The notes under the pieces: model-generated
Database searches by the model: none
Told to the model about the DNA's origin: nothing
What the model saw: only the letters and a program-made list of their open reading frames with translations
In this document: in pieces, positions 34,964 to 43,546 of the stretch
How positions within the stretch are numbered: position 1 is the stretch's first letter
How the letters are laid out: every line of letters starts with the position of its first letter
Translations under genes and position numbers: made by a program
Source: an uncultured Lachnospiraceae bacterium
Lineage (GTDB): Bacteria; Bacillota; Clostridia; Lachnospirales; Lachnospiraceae
Assembly: GCA_902476265.1 (NCBI GenBank)
Contig: CABSCP010000007.1
Span: 70,428 to 134,427, forward strand
DNA: 64,000 nt
Direction of reading: 5' to 3'

Positions 34964-37900
34964 AGGTACATGAACTCGCGAAGGAGTTGGATATAAAGAG
35001 CAAAGACATCATCAGTTTTTTACAGGAAAAAGGCGTGGATGTAAAAGTGGCGCAGAGCTCTGTTGAGGGCGACGCCATAGATTGGGTAAAGAGTAAATTT
35101 GCTTCAAAAGCTTCCGGGGCCGAAGAAAAAAAGCCGGTTCCCAAGCCTGCAGAAGCGGAGAATACAGAGAAGAAAGTGGAGAAGACAGAAAGGATGGCGC
35201 AGGTGGAGAAGCCGGAAATATCTACGGAAAAAACAGCGCAGGCAGCGCCCAAACCGCACAAAAAAGCGAAGACAATTATTGTAGTGAACAATCCTCAGAA
35301 CAGCCGCATGAATAATGGCGGTTCCGGAAATAATGACAGAAGGAATAACGGCGGTTTGGGAAACAACGACAGAAGGAATAACGGCGGCCGCGGGAATGAC
35401 CGCAGGAACGACCAGAACCGGAATGATCAGAACAGGAACGATCAGAACCGGAATAACGGAAATGGGAACGGAAGGCGTCAGGGCGGATATCAGGCCGGCG
35501 GCCGCAATAACGGCAGCAGCAGTGTCCGTGTGGAAAGCAGACCTTTAATCAAACCGCTCACAAAGCCTTCCCAGCCGGTGATGCCGGACGAGAAACTTCT
35601 GAGCGTGGAACGCGCGGCAAAGGAAGCTGCCGAAAGAGAAGCGGCGGCGCAGCGCGCGGCAAAGGCTGCGGAAATCGAAGCACAGAAGAAGGCGGAAGCG
35701 GCGGAACGCATGGAAAGAGCTGAAAAAGCCGACCAGGCATCCAGAGCAGAACGCACGGATCATGCGCCCCGGACAGAGAACGGCGGAAGGCAGGATTATG
35801 TGCCCAGACAGGACCGCGGATCCAGACCGGATCAGCGCAGTGATCGTCCGGAAAGGCAGAACAGTTATTCCGGTCAGAACAGAAACGACAGACCGGCAGG
35901 TCAGGGCCAGTACAACCGGAACGATCAGAACAGAGGCGGCCAGAACAGAAGCGACAGACCGGCAGGTCAGGGCCAGTACAACCGGAATGATCAGAACAGA
36001 GGCGGTCAGAACAGAAGCGACAGGCCGGCAGGTCAGGGCCAGTACGGTCAGTACCGGAATAATAACAACGGCCGTCCCGGCCAGGATAGGCAGCAGGGCA
36101 ACGGAGGCAGCGGAAACAATGGACAGAGAAGAGACCAGGGCCGTCCGGGTTATAACGGCGGTACAAGGGATAATCAGGGCTTTAATCGCAATACAGGCGC
36201 TGGCCGTCCTGGTACAAATAGCGGACGCCCTCAGAGCAGCGATGGAAGGCAGGACAATCGATTCAGAAAGCCTGCGCCGGCGAAAGGCTTTACGCCGGAA
36301 GTCCCCGCAAAAGACACGGAAAAACGCCGTGATGACAGGAGAGTAACCCAGCAGGAGCGCGATAAGAAGTCTAAGAAAGACGCAATTTACGAAGATGACG
36401 CGGCGAAGCTGAAGAATAAGAACAGGGCGGGACGGTTCATCAAACCCGATCCCAAGCCGGCAGAGCCGGAAGAAGTGATCAAGGTGATCACAGTGCCGGA
36501 AACCATCACGATCAAGGAACTGGCGGAGAAGATGAGAATCTTACCCGCAGCGATCATTAAAAAGCTGTTCCTGGAAGGCAAGATCGTGACGGTAAACCAG
36601 GAAATTTCCTATGAGGACGCGGAAAATATTGCGATTGAGTATGACATCATCTGCGAGAAGGAAGTTAAGGTGGACGTGATCGAAGAACTCCTGAAAGAGG
36701 ACGAAGAGAGCGAAGATGATATGACCGCAAGACCTCCGGTCATCTGCGTCATGGGCCACGTTGACCATGGTAAAACATCCCTGCTGGATGCCATCAGAAA
36801 GACTAATGTGACAGACCGTGAAGCGGGCGGAATCACCCAGCATATCGGCGCTTATACGGTTCAGATCAACGGACAGAAGATCACATTTTTGGATACACCC
36901 GGACATGAAGCGTTCACTGCCATGCGTATGCGCGGCGCCAATTCCACGGATATCGCGGTTTTAGTGGTTGCAGCGGACGACGGTGTGATGCCTCAGACGG
37001 TGGAAGCGATCAACCATGCGAAAGCGGCGGGAATTGAAATCATCGTTGCGGTGAACAAAATCGACAAGCCCAATGCCAATGTGGACCGCGTGAAACAGGA
37101 ACTGACAGAATATGGTCTGATCGCAGAGGATTGGGGCGGAAGCACCGTATTTGTACCGGTATCCGCAAAAACCGGCGACGGGCTGCAGAACCTGCTTGAA
37201 ATGATTCTGCTGACCGCAGAGGTGCTGGAACTGAAAGCCAACCCCAACCGTATGGCAAGAGGCCTTGTGATCGAGGCGGAACTGGATAAGGGCCGCGGCC
37301 CTGTTGCCAGAGTGCTGGTACAGAAGGGCACCCTGCATGTGGGCGACTTCGTATCCGCAGGTTCCTCCAGCGGTAAAGTCCGCGCAATGATCGATGACAA
37401 GGGCAGACGGGTGAAAGAGGCCGGTCCTTCCACACCGGTGGAAATTCTGGGCCTTTCCGATGTGCCGGATGCAGGTGACGTATTCCTGGCTCATGAGAGC
37501 GATAAGGAAGCCAAGAACTATGCGGCGGCATTCATCGAACAGAATAAGGAAAAGAAGCTGGAAGAGACAAAATCCAAGATGTCCCTGGACGATCTGTTCA
37601 ACCAGATCCAGGAGGGCAATTTGAAGGAACTCAACCTGATCGTCAAAGCCGATGTACAGGGCAGCGTGGAAGCCGTGAAGCAGAGTCTGCTGAAGCTTTC
37701 CAACGAAGAAGTTGTGGTGAAATGCATCCATGGCGGCGTAGGCGCCATCAACGAATCCGACGTTACCCTGGCCAGCGCATCCAATGCCATCATCATCGGT
37801 TTCAATGTGCGTCCGGATGCGACCGCAAAAGCGACGGCAGAGTTGGAAGGTGTGGATATCCGCCTTTACAGAGTCATCTATCAGGCTATCGAGGATATCG

Positions 37901-38229
37901 AAGCGGCCATGAAGGGAATGCTGGATCCTGTTTTCGAGGAAAAGGTGATCGGCCATGCGGAAGTGCGCCAGATCTTCAAGGCATCCGCAATCGGCAATAT
38001 CGCCGGTTCCTATGTGCTTGACGGCATGTTCCAGAGAAACTGTAAAGTGAGGATCACCAGAGAAGGCGAGCAGATTTACGAAGGCAGCCTGGCATCCTTA
38101 AAGCGTTTCAAGGACGATGTAAAGGAAGTGAAGGCCGGCTTTGAATGCGGTCTTGTATTTGAAAACTTTGACAAGATGCAGGAGTTGGATATTGTAGAAG
38201 CATATATCATGGTTGAAGTGCCGCGCTAG
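34951..38229 (+). CDS. infB: translation initiation factor IF-2
   Basis: Protein of 1092 residues that places fMet-tRNA on the 30S subunit. N-terminal IF2_N (KIKVHELAKELDIKSKDIISFLQEKG), then a very long disordered region rich in Asn, Gln, Arg and Gly (about 110-480) with 22-residue tandem repeats, a second IF2_N (about 505-560), the GTPase domain with GHVDHGKT (G1), DTPGHEAF (G3) and NKID (G4), and domains II, III and IV (C-terminal fMet-tRNA binding). The unusual size comes from the disordered part. Overlaps ylxQ by 13 bases. Confidence 0.97.
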   Translation: MAKIKVHELAKELDIKSKDIISFLQEKGVDVKVAQSSVEGDAIDWVKSKFASKASGAEEKKPVPKPAEAENTEKKVEKTERMAQVEKPEISTEKTAQAAPKPHKKAKTIIVVNNPQNSRMNNGGSGNNDRRNNGGLGNNDRRNNGGRGNDRRNDQNRNDQNRNDQNRNNGNGNGRRQGGYQAGGRNNGSSSVRVESRPLIKPLTKPSQPVMPDEKLLSVERAAKEAAEREAAAQRAAKAAEIEAQKKAEAAERMERAEKADQASRAERTDHAPRTENGGRQDYVPRQDRGSRPDQRSDRPERQNSYSGQNRNDRPAGQGQYNRNDQNRGGQNRSDRPAGQGQYNRNDQNRGGQNRSDRPAGQGQYGQYRNNNNGRPGQDRQQGNGGSGNNGQRRDQGRPGYNGGTRDNQGFNRNTGAGRPGTNSGRPQSSDGRQDNRFRKPAPAKGFTPEVPAKDTEKRRDDRRVTQQERDKKSKKDAIYEDDAAKLKNKNRAGRFIKPDPKPAEPEEVIKVITVPETITIKELAEKMRILPAAIIKKLFLEGKIVTVNQEISYEDAENIAIEYDIICEKEVKVDVIEELLKEDEESEDDMTARPPVICVMGHVDHGKTSLLDAIRKTNVTDREAGGITQHIGAYTVQINGQKITFLDTPGHEAFTAMRMRGANSTDIAVLVVAADDGVMPQTVEAINHAKAAGIEIIVAVNKIDKPNANVDRVKQELTEYGLIAEDWGGSTVFVPVSAKTGDGLQNLLEMILLTAEVLELKANPNRMARGLVIEAELDKGRGPVARVLVQKGTLHVGDFVSAGSSSGKVRAMIDDKGRRVKEAGPSTPVEILGLSDVPDAGDVFLAHESDKEAKNYAAAFIEQNKEKKLEETKSKMSLDDLFNQIQEGNLKELNLIVKADVQGSVEAVKQSLLKLSNEEVVVKCIHGGVGAINESDVTLASASNAIIIGFNVRPDATAKATAELEGVDIRLYRVIYQAIEDIEAAMKGMLDPVFEEKVIGHAEVRQIFKASAIGNIAGSYVLDGMFQRNCKVRITREGEQIYEGSLASLKRFKDDVKEVKAGFECGLVFENFDKMQELDIVEAYIMVEVPR
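35887..36050 (+). repeat. 66-bp tandem repeat inside infB
   Basis: Copies begin at 35887, 35953 and 36019, each starting GACAGACCGGCAGGTCAGGG or a one-base variant; the third is cut short. Each codes for 22 residues of the DRPAGQGQYNRNDQNRGGQN type. Near-identical DNA in adjacent copies points to recent expansion by slippage or unequal recombination. Confidence 0.9.
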
Positions 38230-38271
38230 AACTGGCAGTGCGCCTTCAAACCGTGACGAGGAAAGGGATAT

Positions 38272-38694
38272 ATGAGAAAGAACAGTGTAAAAAACAGCAG
38301 AATTAACGGCGAAGTGCAGCGTGTTCTGGCTGAGGTAATCCGGGGAGAAATCAAAGATCCCCGGATCAGCCCCATGACCAGCGTGGTATCTGTGGAAGTT
38401 GCGCCGGATTTAAAGAGCTGCAGGGCATATATCAGCGTGCTGGGAAATGAAGAAGCGCAAAAGGATACCATGGAAGGGCTGCGCAGCGCGGAAGGGTTTA
38501 TCCGCGGAAGGCTTGCAAAGGAAATCAACCTGCGCAATACGCCGGAAATCCGCTTCATCATTGACCAGTCCATCGCTTACGGTGTTGATATGTCCAAAAA
38601 GATTGATCAGGTTATGGCAGATCAGCGCGCCAGAAAAGGCGGAGAGGATGGGACGGAAAATGAAGAAGATTTTGGAGGAACTGGGCAGCAGTGA
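38272..38694 (+). CDS. rbfA: ribosome-binding factor A
   Basis: Protein of 140 residues required for 16S 5'-end maturation and cold adaptation. Family marks: RINGEVQRVLAEVIRGEIKDPRIS, VSVEVAPDLKSCRAYISVLG, GFIRGRLAKEINLRNTPEIRFIIDQS. ATG at 38272 is preceded by GAGGAAAGGG. Its end overlaps the nrnA start by 35 bases, so the two are coupled. Confidence 0.95.
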   Translation: MRKNSVKNSRINGEVQRVLAEVIRGEIKDPRISPMTSVVSVEVAPDLKSCRAYISVLGNEEAQKDTMEGLRSAEGFIRGRLAKEINLRNTPEIRFIIDQSIAYGVDMSKKIDQVMADQRARKGGEDGTENEEDFGGTGQQ

Positions 38695-39610
38695 CAGAAT
38701 TGCGGTCACGGGGCATGAAAGGCCTGACGGCGACTGCGTGGGCTCCTGTATGGGGCTTTACCTCTATTTAAAAAAGGCGCTGCCGGACGCGCGGATCGAT
38801 GTATATCTGGAAAAACCGGCAGACATTTTTTCCTGTATTCAGGAAATTGACGCGGTGAAAACGGACTGCAGTGCGGACATCTGTTATGATGTGTGCATTG
38901 CAGTGGATACCGTGAAAGACCGCCTGGGCGCAGCTGAGAAATACTTTGACACTGCGGCCAAAACAATTAATATTGACCATCATATCAGCAACGCATCGGG
39001 ATGCGGCCAGGTCAACTATGTCAATCCCCAGGCCAGTTCCACCTGTGAACTGGTTTATGAACTTCTGGAGGAAGAACTGATTGACCGGGACATTGCCAAG
39101 GCACTTTACATCGGCATGATCCACGATACGGGCGTGTTTCAGTATTCCAATACCACGCCTCATACTCTGGAGGTTGCGGCAAAGCTGATCGCTTACGGAT
39201 TTGATTTTTCCAGGCTGATTGATGAAACATTTTATGAAAAAACTTATGTGCAGAACCAGATTCTGGGCAGGGCGCTGTTAGAGAGCATCATGTTCATGAA
39301 CGGCAGATGTATTGTCAGCTCCGTCGATAAAAAGACTATGGAATTTTACGGCGTGGGACCGAAGGATCTGGACGGTATCGTGAGCCAGCTGCGCATTATC
39401 AAGGGCGTGGAGTGTGCGGTTTTCATGTACCAGACCGGCCCTCAGGAATACAAGGTCAGCATGCGCTCCAACGGAAAAGTGGATGTGGCCTCCGTGGCCT
39501 CCTATTTTGGCGGCGGCGGACATGTGCGCGCGGCAGGCTGTACCATGAGGGGCACTTTCCATGACTGTATCAACAATCTGTCCCTACATATCGAAAAACA
39601 GCTGGGCTGA
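38660..39610 (+). CDS. nrnA: DHH-family bifunctional oligoribonuclease / PAP phosphatase
   Basis: Protein of 316 residues that degrades nanoRNA and 3'-phosphoadenosine-5'-phosphate. Motifs: GHERPDGDCVGS (metal site), VDTVKDRL, INIDHHISN (DHH), GMIHDTGVFQYSN, and the DHHA1 substrate-binding motif GGGGHVRAAG near the C-terminus. The start MKKILEEL is taken; MGRKMKK twelve bases upstream is an alternative with GGAGAGG closer. The order rbfA-nrnA-truB-ribF is conserved in Firmicutes. Confidence 0.95.
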   Translation: MKKILEELGSSDRIAVTGHERPDGDCVGSCMGLYLYLKKALPDARIDVYLEKPADIFSCIQEIDAVKTDCSADICYDVCIAVDTVKDRLGAAEKYFDTAAKTINIDHHISNASGCGQVNYVNPQASSTCELVYELLEEELIDRDIAKALYIGMIHDTGVFQYSNTTPHTLEVAAKLIAYGFDFSRLIDETFYEKTYVQNQILGRALLESIMFMNGRCIVSSVDKKTMEFYGVGPKDLDGIVSQLRIIKGVECAVFMYQTGPQEYKVSMRSNGKVDVASVASYFGGGGHVRAAGCTMRGTFHDCINNLSLHIEKQLG

Positions 39611-39649
39611 GGGCTTATTGATACATACACCTGTAAAGGAGTCAGATAA

Positions 39650-40558
39650 ATGAACGGCATTCTCAATGTCTATAAGGAACCCGGCTTTACTTCCTTTGAT
39701 GTGGTGGCAAAGCTGCGGGGAATCTGCAAACAGAAAAAAATAGGCCACACAGGTACCCTGGACCCGGACGCGTCCGGGGTACTTCCCGTCTGTCTGGGAA
39801 ATGCCACAAAACTGTGTGATCTGCTCACGGATAAGACCAAGGAATACCGGGCGAAGCTGCTTTTGGGCTGTATCACGGATACTCAGGATACCACGGGCAG
39901 CATTTTGGAAGAACATCCGGTCACCGCAACAAAGGAGGAGGTCCGAAGCGCCATCCTTTCTTTTGTGGGAGAATATGATCAGATTCCGCCCATGTATTCC
40001 GCCCTGAAGGTGAACGGACAGAAACTCTGCGATCTGGCCCGGGCGGGGAAAGTGGTGGAGCGCAAAAGCCGCAGGATCACCATATACGCCATTGAAATAG
40101 AAGAGATAGATCTTCCGTATGCGGTCATGCGGGTATCCTGTTCCAAAGGAACCTATATCCGCACGCTGTGCGATGACATCGGCAGAAAGCTGGGCTGCGG
40201 CGGCGCCATGGCGGAGCTGGTGCGCACCCGTTCCGGACAGTTCGAAATCGGGCAGGCGAAAAAGCTTGCCGAAATCGAACAGCTTGCCCGGGAAGGCAGG
40301 CTGGAAGAAATTCTGCTTCCGACGGATTCTGTTTTCGCCGGACTTCCGGCGGTCAGGGTAAAAAAAGAAGCGGATTTGCTGGCGGTAAACGGCAACCCGC
40401 TGTATCCCGGGCATCTGGAAGGAGTGGAAGAAACTCCGGCAGACGGAATGCAGATACGGGTTTACGGTGAAAGCGGAAGATTTTACGGCGTTTACGGCTG
40501 GCAGGAAGAAAACGGGCGCTTTAAACCCGTGAAAATGTTTTTGGGAAAGGATGCGTAA
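39650..40558 (+). CDS. truB: tRNA pseudouridine(55) synthase TruB
   Basis: Protein of 302 residues that isomerises U55 of tRNA T-loops. MNGILNVYKEPGFTSFDVV and KIGHTGTLDPDASGVLPVC hold the catalytic Asp38; YRAKLLLGCITDTQDTTG and QIPPMYSALKVNGQKL follow, then a C-terminal PUA-like part. AAAGGAG precedes the ATG. Sits between nrnA and ribF. Confidence 0.96.
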   Translation: MNGILNVYKEPGFTSFDVVAKLRGICKQKKIGHTGTLDPDASGVLPVCLGNATKLCDLLTDKTKEYRAKLLLGCITDTQDTTGSILEEHPVTATKEEVRSAILSFVGEYDQIPPMYSALKVNGQKLCDLARAGKVVERKSRRITIYAIEIEEIDLPYAVMRVSCSKGTYIRTLCDDIGRKLGCGGAMAELVRTRSGQFEIGQAKKLAEIEQLAREGRLEEILLPTDSVFAGLPAVRVKKEADLLAVNGNPLYPGHLEGVEETPADGMQIRVYGESGRFYGVYGWQEENGRFKPVKMFLGKDA

Positions 40559-40563
40559 ATCGG

Positions 40564-41481
40564 ATGCAGATTATATCCGGGGCAACTCAATTTCAGCTGG
40601 AAAACCCCTCGGCGGTGGCAATCGGAAAATTTGACGGGGTCCACCGGGGGCACAAAGCCCTTTTGGAGCGGATTTTGGAAGCAAAAGAAGAGGGACTGCA
40701 AGCGGCCGTGTTTACCTTCGACCCTTCTCCGGCAGCTTTTTTTTCAAAGAAAGTGATCAGAGGGCTTACCACAAAAGAAGAGAAGAGACGGTTTTTCCGG
40801 CAGCTGGGAGTGGATACCCTCATTGAATTCCCGCTGAACGAAGAAACCGCCGCCATGTCTCCCGAAAACTTTATCAAAGAAATTCTGTGCGACAGGATGA
40901 AGGCCGGGCTGGTGGCGGCGGGGACGGATCTTTCCTTCGGAGACAAGGGAAAAGGGGACTGCGCCCTGCTGCGGAAGTATGCACAGCGCTGCGGCTATCG
41001 GGTGGAGATTATCGATAAGGTTTATGAGGGCGGCGAAGAAATCAGCTCCACCCGGGTGCGAAGGGCTGTGGAGGCCGGGAGGATGGAAGAGGCCGCCTGC
41101 CTTTTGGGAGCTCCCTATATGGTGATGGGAACGGTGGTCCACGGCAGGCAGATCGGGCGCAGGATAGGATTTCCTACGGTGAACCTTCTGCCGCCTCCGG
41201 ACAAGCTTCTGCCGCCAAACGGTGTTTATTTATCGGAGGCAGAATGCCACAAAGGGATTTTTAAAGGCCTGACCAATGTGGGGGTGCGGCCCACCGTGGA
41301 ACAGGGGCCAAATCCGCCGGCCGGTGTGGAAACCTATCTTTATGATTTTTCGGATGACATCTATGACAGTTTCATCACGGTGCGCCTGCTGTCGTTCTGC
41401 AGGCCGGAACAAAAATTTGAGAATCTTGATGCGTTAAAAAAACAGTTAGAAATTGATATAGAAAAGGGCAGGCAACGCTGA
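40564..41481 (+). CDS. ribF: bifunctional riboflavin kinase / FAD synthetase
   Basis: Protein of 305 residues making FMN and FAD. N-terminal nucleotidyltransferase domain (VAIGKFDGVHRGHKALL; AAVFTFDPSP; GTDLSFGDKGKGD; ISSTRVRRAVEAG) and C-terminal kinase domain (GTVVHGRQIGRRIGFPTVNL; NGVYLSEAE; TNVGVRPTVEQG; VETYLYDFSDDIYD). It starts five bases after truB ends and closes the operon; a terminator overlaps its stop codon. Confidence 0.96.
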   Translation: MQIISGATQFQLENPSAVAIGKFDGVHRGHKALLERILEAKEEGLQAAVFTFDPSPAAFFSKKVIRGLTTKEEKRRFFRQLGVDTLIEFPLNEETAAMSPENFIKEILCDRMKAGLVAAGTDLSFGDKGKGDCALLRKYAQRCGYRVEIIDKVYEGGEEISSTRVRRAVEAGRMEEAACLLGAPYMVMGTVVHGRQIGRRIGFPTVNLLPPPDKLLPPNGVYLSEAECHKGIFKGLTNVGVRPTVEQGPNPPAGVETYLYDFSDDIYDSFITVRLLSFCRPEQKFENLDALKKQLEIDIEKGRQR

Positions 41482-41500
41482 TCGGAGCCTGTCCTTTTTT
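41464..41500 (+). terminator. terminator after ribF
   Basis: AAGGGCAGGC and GCCTGTCCTT form the stem (one G-U), followed by a T-run. The left arm is within the last codons of ribF. Confidence 0.85.
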
Positions 41501-41538
41501 GTTTTGGGAAGGAAAAAGGGAAAGTTTGTAGAAATTTC

Positions 41539-41567
41539 TTGTAAGTTTTGTGAATATAACGTAAAAT
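41539..41567 (+). promoter_or_regulatory. promoter of the Na/Pi cotransporter gene
   Basis: TTGTAA (41539-41544), 17-base spacer, TAAAAT (41562-41567). The -10 belongs to CGTAAAAT (41560-41567), which is repeated at 41580-41587, 20 bases on. The repeat may be a regulator site or a second start. Confidence 0.5.
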
Positions 41568-41634
41568 ATACGTGAACTGCGTAAAATTGGTGTAATAAAT
41601 TTTTATATTTCCAAATACGAAGGAGAAGCTTAAA

Positions 41635-43293
41635 ATGGACATAGGTTCTATGATTTTGTCACTGGCCGGCGGCCTGGGCATGTTCCTGCTGGGCATGAAG
41701 ATGATGAGCGACAGCATAGAGAAGGCGGCGGGCGCGAAGCTGAGGGGGATCCTGGAGATGTTTACCAAGAACCGCTTCGTCGGTATGATTGTGGGCGTGA
41801 TATTCACTGCGGTGATCCAGTCATCCTCCGCATGTACGGTCATGGTGGTCAGCTTTGTTAACTCCGGCCTGATGAATCTGTATCAGGCGGCCGGCGTTAT
41901 TTTCGGCGCCAATATCGGTACCACGGTGACTTCCCAGCTGGTATCCTTCAATCTTTCCAAAATTGCCCCGGTGTTCCTCCTTGGTGGCGTCATTGTCATC
42001 ATGTTCTGCAAACGGCAGAATATTGTGAAGTTTGCCAACATTGTGCTGGGATTCGGCGTGCTCTTCATGGGACTTTCGGGAATGTCCTCCGCCATGTCCG
42101 GCATGAAGGATATGCCCCAGATCGTCAATCTTCTGCATTCCCTGGAAAGCCCCCTTCTGGCAATTCTGGTGGGCACGGTGCTGACGGCGGTGATCCAAAG
42201 TTCTTCCGTTACGGTCAGCATTGTCCTTCTGATGGCAAATCAGGGACTGCTGCAGCTTCCGATTTGCCTGTTCATCATTTTGGGATGTAATATCGGCGCC
42301 TGCGCTTCCGCACTCCTGGCTTCCATGGCGGGAAAGAAAGATGCAAAGCGGGCGGCAATGATCCATTTTCTGTTCAACGTGATCGGAACAGTCATCATGT
42401 ATGTGATCTTAAAGATTGCAATGGATCCGGTGATGGGGCTTTTGCATACCATATCCGGCGACAATCCGGGAAGGTTTGTGGCAAATGCTCATACCACCTT
42501 CAAGATTTTCCAGGTAATCATCCTGTTCCCCTTCTCCGGCTGGATCGTGAAGATGACTTATCTGCTGGTGCCCGGCACGGACAAGAAGATCAGCTACCGC
42601 GAAAGCTTTACTTTGAAATACATCGGCGACAAGGTGGTGTTCAACCCGGCTACGGCAGTGGTTGAGGTCATTAAGGAGCTGGACCGCATGGCGTCTCTTG
42701 CCAGTGAGAATTTAAACCGCGCCATGAATGCGCTGATCACCCTGGATGATGAAGATATCCAGGAAGTCTATAATGTGGAAAAGAACATCAATTTCCTGAA
42801 TCATGCCATTACCAATTATCTGGTCAAGATCAACCAGACCACGCTGCCCATTGAGGACCAGAAGAGCATCGGCGCGCTGTTCCATGTGGTCAACGACATA
42901 GAACGGATCGGTGATCACGCGGAGAACGTGGCGGATTCCGCTATCCGGCGCAAGGAAACCGGGGTGGCGTTCAGCAAACCCGCTCAGAAGGAGCTGGGAG
43001 AAATGCTGGATATGGTCAACAATATCATCCGCTATTCCGTTGAAATGTTTGTCACCAGTTCGGAAGAACATATGCGGGATATTGCACAGCTGGAGGATGC
43101 GATTGACAATAAGGAAAAAGAACTCCAGAAGAAGCATATCGAGAGACTGACGAAAAACGAATGTTCTCCGGAGGCGGGAATGATATTCTCGGATCTGGTA
43201 TCCGGGCTGGAGCGGGTGGCCGACCATGCCACCAACATCGCTTTTGCGATTCACAACAGTGAAAATGCAGACTTGGCAGACAAGGCATCCTGA
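41635..43293 (+). CDS. Na+/phosphate cotransporter with PhoU-like domain
   Basis: Protein of 552 residues. Two inverted PNaS repeats with the paired motifs GVIFTAVIQSSSACTVMVVSFVNSG and GTVLTAVIQSSSVTVSIVLLMANQG (about 60 and 180), eight to nine membrane helices in the first 320 residues, then a cytoplasmic helical PhoU-like part (about 340-545; DIERIGDHAENVADSA, GLERVADHATNIA). The QSSS motifs form the substrate site. The PhoU-like domain probably gates or reports phosphate state. Single gene between ribF and a strong terminator. Confidence 0.94.
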   Translation: MDIGSMILSLAGGLGMFLLGMKMMSDSIEKAAGAKLRGILEMFTKNRFVGMIVGVIFTAVIQSSSACTVMVVSFVNSGLMNLYQAAGVIFGANIGTTVTSQLVSFNLSKIAPVFLLGGVIVIMFCKRQNIVKFANIVLGFGVLFMGLSGMSSAMSGMKDMPQIVNLLHSLESPLLAILVGTVLTAVIQSSSVTVSIVLLMANQGLLQLPICLFIILGCNIGACASALLASMAGKKDAKRAAMIHFLFNVIGTVIMYVILKIAMDPVMGLLHTISGDNPGRFVANAHTTFKIFQVIILFPFSGWIVKMTYLLVPGTDKKISYRESFTLKYIGDKVVFNPATAVVEVIKELDRMASLASENLNRAMNALITLDDEDIQEVYNVEKNINFLNHAITNYLVKINQTTLPIEDQKSIGALFHVVNDIERIGDHAENVADSAIRRKETGVAFSKPAQKELGEMLDMVNNIIRYSVEMFVTSSEEHMRDIAQLEDAIDNKEKELQKKHIERLTKNECSPEAGMIFSDLVSGLERVADHATNIAFAIHNSENADLADKAS

Positions 43294-43310
43294 GGGGTGC
43301 CTTGTTTTTT
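43282..43310 (+). terminator. terminator of the Na/Pi cotransporter gene
   Basis: AAGGCA and TGCCTT flank CCTGAGGGG and are followed by G and six T. The stem begins within the last codons of the gene. Confidence 0.75.
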
Positions 43311-43349
43311 CATACGATAGGAAACTTCGTTTCCTATCGTATGAAAAAA
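43305..43349. terminator. perfect 21-bp palindrome, bidirectional terminator
   Basis: A perfect 21-bp stem runs from the six T at 43305 through CATACGATAGGAAAC to 43325, a TTC loop, and its exact complement 43329-43349 ending in six A. T-runs flank it on both strands, so it can terminate in either direction. It also shares its T-run with the terminator before it. It may be a dispersed repeat of this genome. Confidence 0.75.
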
Positions 43350-43454
43350 CACGCTTCGCTGTAGATGCGCACACTTTTTTATCGGCATCGGCCGCGCAAT
43401 GGGAGAGGCTCCTGACGGGGACAGCAGCTGGAAAATATTTCACAAAAAAGGGCG

Positions 43455-43483
43455 TTGACAATTTTTGCTCGTTTCTCTATAAT
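43455..43483 (+). promoter_or_regulatory. consensus promoter of the NlpC/P60 gene
   Basis: TTGACA (43455-43460), exactly 17 bases, TATAAT (43478-43483); both boxes are perfect consensus. Confidence 0.9.
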
Positions 43484-43498
43484 GAAATTGTTACAAAA

Positions 43499-43536
43499 AT
43501 ATTACGATTTGAGGGCGGGATATTACGATTTAAGGG
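43499..43536 (+). repeat. 21-bp-spaced direct repeats in the 5' leader
   Basis: ATATTACGATTTGAGGG (43499-43515) and ATATTACGATTTAAGGG (43520-43536) are 17-bp copies with one difference and a 21-bp offset, just after the expected transcript start. The second copy supplies the ribosome binding site AAGGGAG. Confidence 0.85.
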
Positions 43537-43546
43537 AGAATGACGA

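Noticed and set aside
35887..36050. Possible CRISPR-like repeat array
   Set aside because: Repeats are contiguous, 66 bp, in frame within infB and without unique spacers.
35558..36166. Long minus-strand frame opposite the IF-2 linker
   Set aside because: Produced by the biased, repetitive codon use of infB on the other strand.
38447..38659. Upstream extension of the NrnA frame
   Set aside because: It lies within rbfA in another frame and its Arg/Ser-rich sequence has no DHH-family similarity.
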